The position numbers and the translations under genes were made by a program. 64,000 bases of DNA. Origin: Halictus rubicundus. Taxonomy: Eukaryota; Arthropoda; Insecta; Hymenoptera; Halictidae. The stretch spans positions 22,690,720-22,754,719 of the forward strand of contig NC_135151.1 in the NCBI RefSeq assembly GCF_050948215.1, read 5' to 3'. Below are positions 30,931-42,813 of the stretch, piece by piece. Each line of letters opens with the position of its first letter. Positions within the stretch are counted from its first letter, which is position 1. The notes under the pieces were generated by a model, which made no database searches, was not told the DNA's origin, and saw only the letters and a list, made by a program, of their open reading frames with translations.

Positions 30931-32576
30931 CTGATTAATGTCGCCTTAGACTCGCCGTTCGAGTGCAAAAATTCGTCTTGCATGGTAAGCTGATGGCAGC
31001 AAATTAATGTCCATACCTCTATAACAAACGATATAATATTTATAAATTTAGGTAGTTTTAGTAAAAGTGCCTTGCCAGAGGACTTGGTTCCAAGACTTGG
31101 AGGGGAACGAGTTAACTCGTCGGCGGCTGCAGAAGTTCGATTAGCACGACGTTCGGCACAATCCTCATTACCCTGAAGAAGCTTCTGTCTCGTGGGCTGA
31201 CGAGACCAATGAATTTCAGTTGGGTGCCGATGCAAAGCCGGCTCTCGCAGGTTCGGTAACTAAGCGTCAGTCGGTGAAGCGGCGCGAAAACAGGTATCGC
31301 CGGACAATGGGCATTGTGCGGCGATGCTCCGATAAATACATCGGCGACTGATTATGTTATAGGGTGTCGCCGGGGCCACTTCGCGGTGCCGCGGGCTCCG
31401 ACGTATTGCCACTTAACCGGGAGGGGGGGGGGGGGACAAGTTCGGGAAACGAGACCGTTACGCGAGTAACGGGAGCGAGAGAAATCGGCGTCGCTCGTCG
31501 GAGGAACAACGACAGCCTGCTCGTTTATTCTTCGGCCGGTCACCTATTGTTGTCGCGACCCCCTTCGATACAGCCTGCTGCCCCTCTCCTCCTCCTCTTC
31601 CACCCCCTCTCCCTCCCCCTTCTCTGTTCCCACCATTCAAATGTAACGTCTATCAATTGCACGCGGACCAATTGCCAATCGGTCGGATTCAAAGCGTTCC
31701 GCGAGGAAGGGGGAAACAGGGGGGAGGGGGGCGGTCCGGGGCTGGGACTTGGAAAAAGGCCCGTTGACACCTCGATGAAATTGGACTAGATCGAAAAGTT
31801 GGCGCGATAGGCGGGCCGATTCAGATTTATACGAGCGTGCTTTTTTTTCTTTTTTTTTTTTTTTTTCTAGACAGATGGCGTCGGGAACGAGGACCGAACA
31901 GGGGGACGAGCCATCGGCGGGTATCGACTTTTTATGGCTCGCAATTTATTCCCGACGATTTTTTAGACGTTTTAAACCCAGGTTTCTGCGCGTCGCGCGA
32001 TAAAACGATCGATCTATTCGGCGCGGTGGCCAGGTCGCGGATATGTGGCCAGGGTGAGGGGGACGAGTTATAGCGAGCAGACATAACTTCCCGCTAGCCA
32101 GCGTTATCACTGATTTCTATTTTCATAAGGCGGGCCAATCGTTCGACGCTCGCCCGCCGATATCTCCCAATACGCTTCCTCTCTCCAAACGAAGCTCATA
32201 AAGCTGCCCCGGCGAATGCGAAAATTGTACGGGATCTGGATCCTTTTCTTCCATCTTGCACCGTCTTGTTCTCTCTCTCTCTTTCTCTCTTTCTTTCTCG
32301 TACCAGTCATAAAGTAGCCCCCTGTGATATGCGGTTCAGCTATCTGACCTAGCTGCACTCCGTTGCAGCTGAATCGTGCCCGGGATTTGGTAACAAACCT
32401 ACCTCCGATGTTAGACGGGGTCTTCCGGTGCTTGGTTCGAATTACAGCGGATTTCTGTTATCCGCTGAAATTAGTGCATTTACTTGAAAATTGAGATACC
32501 GCGAGATCTCGCCGCGCCGGCCGATTCCTGATTCATTCGAACTTGTTAGACGCTGCAGGGCTCTAGGTCCCATAAA
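30931..32576. other. No gene recognised
   Basis: A G-run lies at 31422-31435, a T-run at 31839-31867, and a pyrimidine-rich microsatellite-like stretch at 32268-32300. Frames in the GC-rich part are chance-like. Confidence 0.45.
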
Positions 32577-33326
32577 TAGACTGCGGATCTTTATGCAAAA
32601 TAAAAATTTTTTACCTGAATTGCAAATAGAAAGGCTCTAGCCGGGTTTAGGGGTCAAATCTGCCCCCGGCGGTATTTTATTCTAATTTGCGCCATTCGAT
32701 AGCCTACCGAAAAAGATACCTTCCAGCCAAGTTTTAGCCCGATGTCTCATCTGTAAGGGTAGTTAAAGAGGAAAATCGAAAATCCAGTTTTTGGCCCATT
32801 TCCCCCATTTAATGACAATTTCAAATTCTGAAAAAAATCTGACACATTTCGGATACCGAACCACATAGTTTGAATCGTTTTCAGATTTTTCCGTTGCATA
32901 CTCTGGTTGTAAAAATCGAAAAACACGAAAAAAAAATCGGAAAATTGCAGATTTCATATGGAAATCGAAGAGACTCTAGAACAGAATTAATTTAGCAATA
33001 CGATATTGTCCTAAGTATTATACTAAATTTTTTTAAAATTCCTGCGTCTGGTGCGTCATAGTAGGGAAAAATAAAAACCACTTTTTTCGGCGTTTTTTCC
33101 GTGAAAAACTAAGTTATAATTATCGTAAAAATATATTATGTAATATTAAACTTTCCTAAGTTCAGAGAAACATCGTCCAGACTTTAAAAATTGCGTAGTC
33201 TTCTTTCTTGTAATGTTTAGCAGAGTGAAAATAATATAAATAGTGTGTTTAAATTTTTCTAATATCTATGCTACTTGAAATTACACCTACTAATTTTTGT
33301 CATAAATGCATAAAATCCGCAGTCTA
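32577..33326. mobile_element. TA miniature element, family 6, copy d, enlarged
   Basis: TAGACTGCGGATCTTTATGC on the left and GCATAAAATCCGCAGTCTA on the right, with family interior next to both ends (ACCTGAATTGCAAATAGAA on the left, ATTACACCTACTAATTTTTG on the right). At 750 bp it is much longer than the roughly 190-245 bp relatives. The inner 32640-33180 block is AT-rich, matches nothing else in the window, and may be another insertion or part of a longer parent. Confidence 0.7.
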
Positions 33327-33679
33327 CCCGTAAGACCTGTGAGATAGCAAATCATCTCTTGAAACCGCCAAGACACACACAGGGTAAATATTCTTCTCAT
33401 TTTCGCTGTTTCGCTTTATGAAAACCGCAAATGTATTTTCATTGGATAGGAACTTCCACAATTTATTCGAGGTACATAAATATTCATTATTTCTACAGAG
33501 AAAGGAAGAGCATATACCCAAGAGCGTAGTATAAATATATTGTACAAATGCGTGTAAGCAGTGTAACTTTCTGTCTCCATTTTTGAGGAGGTTTTTGACA
33601 TTACACATTGCTATTGCATAATTTTGCATACACGCGGTAACGCGTAGCAGCGTATTAGTTGTAATGATTAAAGGGGATC
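33327..33679. other. No gene seen
   Basis: AT-rich; a 101-codon minus-strand frame (33324-33629) starts inside it and ends at the family 6 border; no recognisable product. Confidence 0.4.
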
Positions 33680-33689
33680 GCGTGCGCCC

Positions 33690-33800
33690 TGAATAAGCAT
33701 TCTAATAACAAATTTAATGTGCCGTTTAATGAACCATGCAGCAATTTAGTGTACCTTGCATAAGCATCCTACTGTAGCTACAAATTTAGCGCACCATGTT
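33690..33800. repeat. Degenerate 67-bp direct repeat, about 2 copies
   Basis: ATAAGCATTCTAATAACAAA-TTTAATGTGCC at 33693 is followed 67 bases later by ATAAGCATCCTACTGTAGCT-ACAAATTTAGCGCACC. A third partial AATTTAGTGTACC lies between. Confidence 0.6.
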
Positions 33801-35585
33801 AACATGGTATAGCTTAGTCGCAATTTTCTATGAATTTGTTGCAGAAACAAAGAACGCAGAAATTTTCTTTATGATTTACCAGACGAGTCTAGACGACCCC
33901 CATCGATTTTCCGTTGCATGGTCAAAATTACAACGGCGGGTCAGAAATTAAACAAATCTCGACGCTTCATTTAATTCTTAGAAAATATTAAAACCAAGTC
34001 ACCTTGGCAGTCAGGAATTTCCGAATGCAACGAGGCATTTCGAGGAAAGTGCAACCACATTTGATAACGATGGCGCGAATATCACGGGTCCAAAGCCTGT
34101 CCTCGGCGCCTCGGGTTAATTATGCAAATATCTCCGAATCTTTCGCCCATCTTGATCGCGTTATCGATTCCCCGACACCAAAACCACCCCGCCAATCCCG
34201 TTGAAATCCTCTTACGAGGAAATAGGGGAGACCTGGAGCGGTCAGGGGTGGGGGTTCGTATTGTTATCATAACGATAGCGGGCGACATATGTAAATCGTT
34301 GGAAATTAATTTAGCAGAAGTTCGGTATTACGGTCGGATGGCTTTCTCGCTCTCGATGTCGCCGGGGAAAACAGTGTATAAGGAAAAGGAAGGTAGGGAG
34401 ATATAGGTGAGCCGAGAGCGAGAGAGAGCGAGAGAGAGAGAGAGAGAGAGGGGAGTGGGGACGTAGAGGGTGAGCGAATGAGAGGAAATAAACCGCGGTG
34501 GCCTACTTCCTCCGGGTTCCCAGCGAGGGGAATCGGCAAAGGAAGGAAGGACTCCACGAACTTCTCGAAGCCTTCGGTCCTTCTTCAGCATCCGTCTCGA
34601 TTCACGGTTTCTCTGTTCTGGTCCCGCCCCCGCGAGCCCGTGTGCTCAACGGAGCGACGAAACTCGGCGTTATGCGAGCCTGAGGACTCGCGGATGCTCG
34701 CATCTCGGTGCAACGGGCGCGATAGGCATCGCGCTCGAGATATTCTGCCGTTTTATTAATGACCCGGCGAATAATTGATTCTAAGAGGAGCCTGTGTGCC
34801 CGGCCGCGCTGGTGGCGACGATTATAAATGTAATGCCTCGGCCTCTCTCATTCCCCCCCTTCACTCGCCATCCCTGGGACCCCATAGGGCCCCCGGTTAC
34901 TCGCTTGTCCTCTCCCCTAACAGAACGGGCCGAATAAAATACATAGCCGCCGGCCAGATCGGATGTTTATGTGGAAAAATGAACGGGCAGCGTATCGCCG
35001 CGCGGACTGGCACCGGGATGCACAATGACGCACGAGTTATGGCGTATAATCGTATTCTACGACGGACATGCACACACACGTGCATGCATGCACCTATACG
35101 CTGCCGCAGCCACGATGCACTCCCGGAGAACCGTGCACCGAGGACGATAGTTATCCGAAGTGTAGCCTGCGAGCGACACAGACGTACAGACCGATGAGTA
35201 TCAATGGCTATCCCGGTAACCGGTAGGTATGCGCATTGTCGCCGGGATACCAATAGCGTCCTTGTGCCGAGGCAGCCGAGGATTCGCGGAATGGAAAACC
35301 GAAATCGAAATCTGATTTCTATTCTTACCCGGCCGGGGGCCGTCCGCTCGATTTACGCTCCGCGGCTTAGCCCTCCGCATCGAGATTCTCACGGAGCCGC
35401 GGAGAAAATCGCTGTTCCCTTGCTCCGTTTAACTTCTCCTCGAACTCCTTATTAAGGGGGCCGGCAGGCGTTTGGCCTTAATTGTCACGCTATGTTACGC
35501 TGTGCCTTTTTTTCTAGACATTTCACGTCTCAAATAAGTAAGTAATCAATTAAAAATGCATACCACCGTGTTTGTACATGTCTTT
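33801..35585. other. No gene recognised; one GA microsatellite
   Basis: GC-rich from 34460 onward. A GA run at 34415-34450 is transcribed in all frames into Arg-Glu or Leu-Ser strings. Bases 35069-35091 alternate purine and pyrimidine (ACACACACGTGCATGCATGC). Confidence 0.45.
34415..34450. repeat. (GA)n microsatellite
   Basis: GA dinucleotides with two GC interruptions. Confidence 0.9.
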
Positions 35586-35946
35586 GCTACGTCTGTCCAG
35601 AGCCTTTTTTTCTCGATACGAACACTAAATCTCTCGAAGTTAAGAGAATCTCTCTGCAATATACGTATATGAACTTGCAAGGGTCAAATTCTTGACAAAT
35701 TGACGCTTCAATATTGCAACGAGCAGTTTAAAAGTGGTCACTTGTGTTTCCTAAAAGTCCAATCAAGGTCTGTATGGAGCCCAAATTGGGAATTTCTACC
35801 TCATCGTGGAGTAATTTGTAATATTCGGCAGAAAACTCGCTTTCTGAAGCAAGTATGACGTCACAAGATGGCTGCCCCAGAGAGATTCTCTTAACTTCGA
35901 GAGATTTAGTGTTCGTATCGAAAAAAAGGCTCTGTACAAACGTAGC
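35586..35946. mobile_element. Miniature element with about 70-bp terminal inverted repeats
   Basis: Bases 35586-35656 (GCTACGTCTGTCCAGAGCC... to ...GAGAATCTCTCTG) are the reverse complement of 35878-35946 with only two or three differences. The central stretch common to both arms includes TCGATACGAACACTAAATCT and TCGAAGTTAAGAGAATCTCT. The loop is about 220 bases and non-coding. Long near-perfect arms fit a foldback-type or long-TIR miniature element. I find no clear target duplication and no second copy in the window. Confidence 0.8.
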
Positions 35947-36676
35947 TTAATGGACCTTGACGAAGCAATCGAAACTAGATACAATGATCGTAGTGCTTGT
36001 GTCAATTAGGACCCCACAAAAATATTCATATCTTTACAAATACATACGCCCCTAATTCATAGACACCCTGGAACCCCAGTGCATAATGGACCTTGTTTAA
36101 AAGGATCATTGCTGCTCATTGCTGCTCGTAGCCGCCCGGGTGGCAAGAAGTTCGGTCTTCGCGAAGCTCGAGGGTGCAGCACGCGAATTCCATTTTCCGC
36201 GGCGCAACGTTCTATCTGGTTCTTCCATCTGGCTCGGTGGTTCCGATTAATAACGATTATCCGGCAGCGGCCGGGGCCATCGATCAAGATTCGTTTCCAC
36301 GGAGTATTTTAATTGCTTCTCGCGAGCGACCGGGTAAATCTGATAAAACGGCACAGCCGGGCCGTCCCGGTGTAAGATAATACTTCAACCGTCGCGGTTT
36401 CAATGCGCGCCGATTACTTTATCATTGTTGCGATTGGTATGCCGGGCTCTCTCCTACCTCTCTCTCTCTCTCTCCCACTGATCCTCTCGAACCGTGGAGC
36501 TTCCTCTTCCGAGTAATTCGTATTCCGCCAGGACTGCTAGCCGAGGTATCGCGATGCCCTGGGGCGGCTATCGCGCCTCTCCCTCCCCATTAAGATTCAT
36601 CAGAGCCGGGGCCAGGAAAGAAAGAATACGCGTGGTAATAACGCGTGGTACCGGCGCTGCTCTGATACCGGATAGG

Positions 36677-36715
<39 letters not shown>

Positions 36716-37966
36716 GGTGAGAGAGTTGTGTCGGTGGCCGGCCCCCTCGAAACTAGCCAGTCGTTCGCGCTCGCTGACAGATCACCGGCGTGGACGTTCT
36801 TCCAGTTAATTTGCTCCTGACGTACGGGCCGAACGGTGTTATTACCGCGTATAACTTAGCGCGTCCCGTGCGCCACGCATTCTGGCCACGAAGCGCTCGC
36901 CGCGGAGAACTGGTTGCGCCTAGCAAAGCGAAGCAGCAGCCTCCAGGCCTTTAGAGATCCGAGGATGAGAACGGACAAAGTTTGCCGCCTTCTTATGCTA
37001 GACCGTTTGCCGCTGCTATATCTTACCATCGCTCGATATGTGTAAGGAGTATGGGAGTGCGACCGGCTTTCTAAGCAACCCGATCGCGACGCGATGGAAT
37101 TCGTGCTCGTCCGGACACGGAGACGCATTCGCCTTTTCTTATTCCCCTTCATCCTTCCCAGCCTCCCGAGCTTCCCCTCCTCAGCCTCTTCGGCGGCCTC
37201 TGCTTCTTCTCTTCTCCGCGTCCTTCCCCATCTTTGTCTCGCCGAACTAACGCCGCCCAGCTTCTTCTCTTCTACTCCGCTGACAATTTCACTCCGGGGA
37301 CGCGCTCGCTCCTCGCGAAACTCGCCTAAGGCTCGAGTTTCTAGGTTCCCGGCTCCGGCCCGCTCCATCCCGCCTCGGCCTGTTTCGTAGCCCCCGCGCG
37401 CATGATTTTCTTCTTCTTTTCTCCGCGCCGCGTCGAGAGCACCGGCTCCCGGAAGATGCGGCAACTTCACTTTCCGCAGTTTCGGAACTAATCGCCCGAT
37501 AAATTCCTTCGGCGGGAATTTCTATCGGTCTCCGAGGAGGCTTTCAGAGGCACCGTTTCTCTGTCTCTGTCCTCTGCTTCCTGGATCTCCTCGATTTTCC
37601 GCGGGAGTTGTTTAAGTGCGACAGAATTCCGACGGATTATTTTGTTCGGATTATTCGCCTTTTGTTGACCGATACTCGGAACTTGCCGGCGCGGATGACG
37701 CGCGTACAGTCTGCCCGGAGTTGCGTCCGATTGTTTCGGACAGGGTGGAACTTCCCCGAGGATGGCTCGCTATTTTATAACCGGTGATAAATGTCGCCGC
37801 GTTGTTCCCTGCAGATGTGCTCCGTGCAAGTGGTCCGACAGCTTGTTTGTAACTCGGGAAAAAGCAATTCTTATTAACTTCACTGTTCTGGGTATCGCGC
37901 GTTTCGTTTCCCGAGGGAAGAGTGACGGATTTTTTCGGAATTTTCTGAAGTTCATGTGGTCCGTGG
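35947..37966. other. No gene recognised; microsatellite and GC-rich frames
   Basis: CT run near 36459-36474 and GA run at 36681-36709. The 204-codon minus-strand frame at 36856-37470 is Arg/Glu/Gly-rich in stop-poor purine-rich DNA and looks like chance. Confidence 0.45.
36681..36709. repeat. (GA)n microsatellite
   Basis: About 14 uninterrupted GA units. Confidence 0.92.
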
Positions 37967-38190
37967 TTAAAGACTTTTTGACTGACAGTGATTGTTGACT
38001 AAGTGTAGAAATTCATTTTTATTATGTGATATCCAGATAAACCGAATTTTATTGGAATCTTTCGAATTCAAAAGGGTTAAGACAACGTCCCCTACAATAT
38101 ATATTAAATTTCTAGTTTTGGTTTCAATAATTGAACTACTCTGATTTTGTGAGAATCTCTGGGGTTGATGTCTGGCGCTTAATGTGTTAA
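37967..38190 (+). mobile_element. TTAA miniature element, family 2, copy c (left end damaged)
   Basis: TTAA at 37967, then GACTGACAGTGATTGTTGAC and the full family 2 interior to GGCGCTTAATGTGTTAA. The first 25 or so bases of the family (CTGCCATGTCAGTCACATAT) are missing or replaced. Confidence 0.78.
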
Positions 38191-38294
38191 CAGTAAGCTT
38201 GCTTTTGGCACAGTACAATTACGGGAAATCCTGTTATGTAAGAGGATTCCGGTGGGTAGAGTGTTAATGGGTTCGATATCACGTGTAAGCATTT

Positions 38295-38693
38295 TTAACA
38301 CCAAACCTACGAGGCATCAAAAGTATCTGGTAAATGTTGCTTTGTGAAAATGGCAAATTTATCGAGACTGTCCGTCATTTTCTATATAATGGATGCTTGG
38401 ACGAGGAAAATCCCATTATTTTGCGTAAATGAATTTTTATAGTTTTAATAATTGGAAAATATAATTTTATACCAAGCACAAAACATATGAAAGTGAAACG
38501 TAGAAGGAACGCCTATAAGTAAAAGGGAAAAGTTTGGATTTAGTTAAACTTTGTATGATTTTATATATCTTATATAATTTCCTATGAAAACGTAAACTAG
38601 ATTTTATATAATTTGCTATGAAAACGTTTTTGTAATTTCAATAATTGTGAAATAGAAAACCGGTCATTTTGAGCGCGGTAGGTTTAGTGTTAA
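38295..38693 (+). mobile_element. TTAA miniature element, family 3-like, copy d (enlarged)
   Basis: TTAA-CACCAAACCTACGAGGC on the left, GCGGTAGGTTTAGTG-TTAA on the right. The right side shares CAATAATTGTGAAATAGAAA and CCGGTCATTTTGAGC with family 3. At 399 bp it is longer than the roughly 224-bp copies. It has an internal duplication at 38556-38630, where AGATTTTATATAATTTGCTA-TGAAAACGT repeats the preceding block. Confidence 0.7.
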
Positions 38694-38889
38694 ACGTTTT
38701 TAAAATCTGAGATTGTTACTTAGACTCGATTGTACACTATCGTCAAACTAAAACAGACAGACCGTAACTTTAAGAACAATACTCTTAGCTTCTGGAAATT
38801 CACACTTATGAAATTAAATTTTTACTTCTTCAGTACTATATCGATCGTACAAAATTTGTTGACCTAGTCAAGCATTCGTTTCGTTGAAG

Positions 38890-39258
38890 ATCGTCAAACC
38901 TGTTCTTGTGCGATCCTGTTCTATGCGAATTTCATTTTGCGCGATTTGTTTTGTGCGATTTTCTTTTATGCGGCATACGAATGCTAACGGTGTTGGCATT
39001 ATAACACCCATGTAATGTTCTCGTCACAAGAAGATGTGCCTCTCGAAAATTTCTCCATGTTCAAAATGAGAAATTAAATTTTTTAAAAATGTTTCCATGT
39101 TTTGATTGCAGTCCCTCTCCACCGCACAAAGAAATTTTCTTTAACATGTTGTCAAAAATTTATTGTTCATAGCTACTTATAAAGTTTCTCAATATTTTTT
39201 TTTGTGCGGCTTCTTTCATGCGGTCCCTATCTACCGCACAGAAACAGGTTCGACTGTA
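38890..39258. mobile_element. pogo/Tigger-like miniature element (GTCGAACCTG ends)
   Basis: GTCAAACCTGTTCTTGTGCG at 38893 is the inverted counterpart of the end at 39230-39258 (reads inward TACAGTCGAACCTGTTTCTG). Motifs TGTGCGGCTTCTTTCATGCG and TTTTGTGCGATTTTCTTTTA recur in opposite halves. The TACAGTCGAACCT start is typical of Tigger/pogo-like ends. Non-coding. Confidence 0.6.
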
Positions 39259-39882
39259 CGAAGACAAAATTTCTGCCGGAAAGTTGTAACAAAATAGTTC
39301 ATTCCAGAAACAAGTAACACAATGGTTCATCCTAGGTATAGCAAAATTGTCCATCCTAGAAACATGCGACCAAACAGTTTCTAATGCAGTCTCTCCCTCG
39401 ACAATATGGCGTTCCGCGACCGAGAGCCAGAAAGCAAGACTGAACTGAAACGTGAACAAAAAGAGTCAGGCATGCAGCACCGTCAGGAGCGTCCGAGAGT
39501 AGCAAATAATAATACCGGCGTCCGGGGACGTAAACATAAATCAGGCTTGCACAACCATGACCCAGCTTTCTCCGCGAGCGGACGCTTCCTCGGGGTACCT
39601 CGGTGTGCGCAGGAGTGAGTCGAGGGCGAAAAGTTTGCCACCGAGGCGTGTCTGAATGAGAAGGTCGGCGCGGAGTTTCTCGCGCGAGAACCGGCGTAGA
39701 CTCTCGAGCGCGAGGAGGCCAGCAGGAGCGGGGAAGGTAGACGAGTGGGGTCGGTATTTCGGTGAGAGCGCACGTTGCACCGCTCCGCACCGCTCCGCGT
39801 GCAAGCATCCTCGCGCTGGAGCGTTCCCGGCCTCCACGGGCAGATCGCGGCATCCCATCGCGAGACGTAAGAATAAACAGGT
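39259..39882. other. No gene recognised; GC-rich
   Basis: Overlapping frames up to 194 codons on both strands (39356-39940 minus) with chance-like composition. Confidence 0.4.
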
Positions 39883-40533
39883 TTGCCGCGTCCTTATAAG
39901 AGGCAGGAGTCGTCGAAGGGAAGGATGAGAGGGCAAGCAAGGGCGAAGGGAGAAGCGCTCCGAGCGGGAAAGGGAGAGGGCCCGGAACCGGTGGGAAGGC
40001 CGCGGCGAGGAACCGGGAGGAGGATCCGAGGATCCGTGCCCTCTGGAAGAGAGGGAGAGGGCTACGCGCGCGCTACTTTCGCGGGAGCCAGCCGCGAGGA
40101 GCCGGGAGGAGGATCCGAGAGAGGATCCGAGGATCCGAGCCCTCTGGAAGAGAGGGAGAGGGGTACGCGCGCGCTACTTTCGCGAGAGCCAGCCGCGAGA
40201 TGGTGGCGGCGGACCGACACGCGTTGTTGCGCGTTGCTGTCGGCGCTGCTGCGCTTGTCGACGCTCTTACTCGGGCCCGTTGCTCATGTACGCTCATGCA
40301 CCTATCACCCGTGGACATCGGTGACCGGTTCGCGAACGAACGTGTCCGTTTCCAAGGAGGAGGAGGAGTTTCGAACACAAGCGCACCGTCGCACCGGCGG
40401 TGGCCGACTTCCTGACCCTCGGGACGACCTTCGATCTTTTTCTCGTCGTTACTCGATCAGCGATCCGCCCAAGGTCATCTCGCCTCTAGATACCGAGAAG
40501 CATCTCGCCGCCGCCTGGAATTGGCACCGGTAG
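39883..40533 (+). other. 216-codon open frame in a GC-rich island, doubtful
   Basis: The frame is open for 216 codons but its first half is Arg/Gly/Glu-rich and spans a 101-bp duplication whose period is not a multiple of three, so the copies are read in different frames. The last third (SRRYSISDPPKVISPLDTEK then HLAAAWNWHR) is less biased. No family is recognised and no splice context is evident. I think it is more likely part of a CpG-rich non-coding region, perhaps a promoter or untranslated exon, than a protein gene. Confidence 0.2.
40005..40199. repeat. 101-bp direct duplication in the GC-rich island
   Basis: GCCCTCTGGAAGAGAGGGAG at 40038 recurs at 40139, followed in both by ACGCGCGCGCTACTTTCGCG and AGCCAGCCGCGAG. 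The second copy has an extra GGATCC-GAGA unit. Confidence 0.92.
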
Positions 40534-41100
40534 CTTCTTCTTATCGCGGACGGATTTCGTTGCTCGCTCTTCTCGCTGGCACGGCGAGTTTTCTTTGATA
40601 GCCGCACCGGACAAATGATATCAATGACGACGGAGTTCGAACCTCTAGGAGGTGTTGGGAGGTCGGAGAAAGTCGGTTGAGTAATCGATGGGCTCCGAGA
40701 TCGTCGGTCCGAGTCTCACTTGTCTTCTCGAGTCGGTTCTCTTTTTCTTAATGTTATGTGTAAAGGACAATGTTCGAGGTGTTTAGCCGCGCAGATGGAT
40801 TTATGGTTTCCCTTGCTCTTTCACTGGCTCCTCTATCAGATGGCACTTTGACTTTCTATTATTCACGGCTAAGGAATCTCTCTCTGTAACCCGTAGAATC
40901 TAGAACCTGTGCTCTCGTTCTTCGAGAAAGCTGCTAGACCTTTCGTTGCTTGTCAAACGAGCGGATTCTTGATGCAAGAAATATTTATTCAATAATAGAG
41001 TGCGTCCGTGCTCTGCATGAGTTTCAGCAGGAAATATGTACTCTATTCCATACCTGCTACTCTTTTAGACCGAGCAAAGGTTCTCGGGAAGGTACATCGT
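40534..41100. other. No gene seen
   Basis: No repeat or protein-like frame. Confidence 0.5.
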
Positions 41101-41346
41101 TGGACTGCGGATTTTTATACAAAATAAAAAATGTGTGCACTGATCGCAGGACACTGGAGCCAAATAGGAATGTCTACCTGAATTGCAACAGACTGGAGTG
41201 AAGTAGAAATTTATTTTCTTTCTTAATACGTTGAACAGGTTGACACTAAAGTAACAGTATTTTAAAATTTTTCTAAAAAAAATTTTTCTTTGTTTTAAAA
41301 TACACCTGCCCCTATTTGTCAAAAATGCGTAAAATCCGCAGTCTAT
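41101..41346 (+). mobile_element. TA miniature element, family 6, copy c
   Basis: TGGACTGCGGATTTTTATAC on the left, GCGTAAAATCCGCAGTCTA on the right. The interior ACCTGAATTGCAACAGACTG also appears in copy d at 32577. Confidence 0.78.
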
Positions 41347-41426
41347 CGATCATTAAAACGTCAGCTCATTTTGGCACACCCTTTTGCATCTAGTCTCCCA
41401 AATCAAGCTCGAATCTCTCAAAATCT

Positions 41427-41527
41427 TTAACCCTTTGACTACGAAAGGCGTAAATACACGTGCGAACAACGCGCCGTCCCTATTGATCCCTGTTTACTCG
41501 AAAATCGCGCCGCGGTGAAAGGGTTAA
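41427..41527. mobile_element. 101-bp TTAA element with CCCTTTGAC / GTGAAAGGG ends
   Basis: TTAA-CCCTTTGACTACG on the left, CGCGGTGAAAGGG-TTAA on the right: a 9-10 bp inverted repeat inside TTAA flanks, with a GC-rich interior unlike the other families. Possibly a separate, very short piggyBac-like miniature element. Confidence 0.6.
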
Positions 41528-42813
41528 AAATGAGCTATCACGCGAGCTTGTCGCGGCGATCCGGCTCGATTGGCAGAAATCGTGGGAGCAGGAAAAGACA
41601 GAAAGCTGCGTTCCCGGGTATCGTCGGCGAGCGTTCTCGGATCGCGTGTCGCGCGGCCGAGAGAGCTGGCAATCGCGAGTCGATCTCGCCCCGCTAATTA
41701 CCAAAACGGCTAAGCCGAACGCTTCCTCGCCGGTTAGCGGAATTAATTGCGTTCCGTCGATTCCTTTTAGATTTTAACGGAATTAATTGCGTTTCTGCGT
41801 CGCGCGCGATCGCAAGGGGAGACCGGGCGAGGCCCGGGAGCCTTTTTGTCCGTGGACTCGGCTCGTAAATCGATCAAACGCCGAAATCGAGTGTCCATAG
41901 TTCGTGCTCACGATACACACGTTCACGGTCCGAGCGCGTACGCGTGCGTGTGCGCGCCCCGACTATAGACACATACATACACGATTGCGCCGTCCCCTTG
42001 CCGCACGGTGAAAAGGGAATGCTTGGACAGCCGGAGACGAGGGAAAGCAAGACTCGGCCCAGGCTGCCGGGGCTTACCTCCTCGTAAATATAAACGTGTT
42101 TCGCACATTAGTCGAATTAATTAAATGCTAATTATGATCGGCGCGGTGCCACAACGTGCATACTGATACCCCCGGCACGATTTGCGCGCCAGCTTTCCGC
42201 CGCGCCGGCGTGCACCACCATTACGCCGAAACGATCCGTGTCCGTTCAAAACCGATTCCGAACCGGTGTGCGTGGACGATGCATGTCTTGAATCTTATTA
42301 AAACCGGGGCCGAGGAGTCCCGTCTCTTCTTCCAGGCCGTTCTTTTCTCGATCGCGGGCCGGCCCCGTTATATCGCGCGCGAACCCGCCCGAGTAAGGGA
42401 AGGAACGCGAATTTTTACACGCGAGATGCCGTGCGCGCCTTATTTCGAGCCGAGGCCCTCTACCTACCCTCCTCCTCACCCCCACCCGGCCAACGAACCC
42501 CGCGTTCTCTTTGTTCGCCTTTTTACCGGAGATTTATTTCGGCTACCGGTGCCGTGGGTCCCGCCGTTAATCTGCAAATATTCGCTGACGGTAATTAAAG
42601 ACACGCTCGCTCCGGCTGTCCGCTCCTCCGATCGGCGCGGCCGTATCGCCCGGGATCTTGACGGAACGGCCGTGATTATCGTGTGATGAATCCCGTGGCA
42701 GGGGACAGGGCCCCGTCACGAGAATCGAGGAACGGGTTACCGTAATTACGTTGCACCTCGGCATTCCCGTGGGAAGCCGGCTTGACCCGTACCCGAAAGC
42801 GAGAAACCGAGTA
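41528..42813. other. No gene recognised; GC-rich
   Basis: The 176-codon plus-strand frame at 42156-42686 lies in stop-poor DNA and lacks protein-like composition. Bases 41933-41958 alternate purine and pyrimidine (GAGCGCGTACGCGTGCGTGT). Confidence 0.4.

Noticed and set aside
32430..32460. GGTTCGAATTA resembling the B box of a tRNA gene
   Set aside because: No A box at the right distance upstream and no acceptor or T-stem pairing.
36856..37470. 204-codon minus-strand open frame
   Set aside because: Arg/Glu/Gly-rich translation of purine-rich sequence; the opposite strand is equally open and no motif is visible.
42156..42686. 176-codon plus-strand frame
   Set aside because: GC-rich, stop-poor region with no protein-like composition and no splice or start context.
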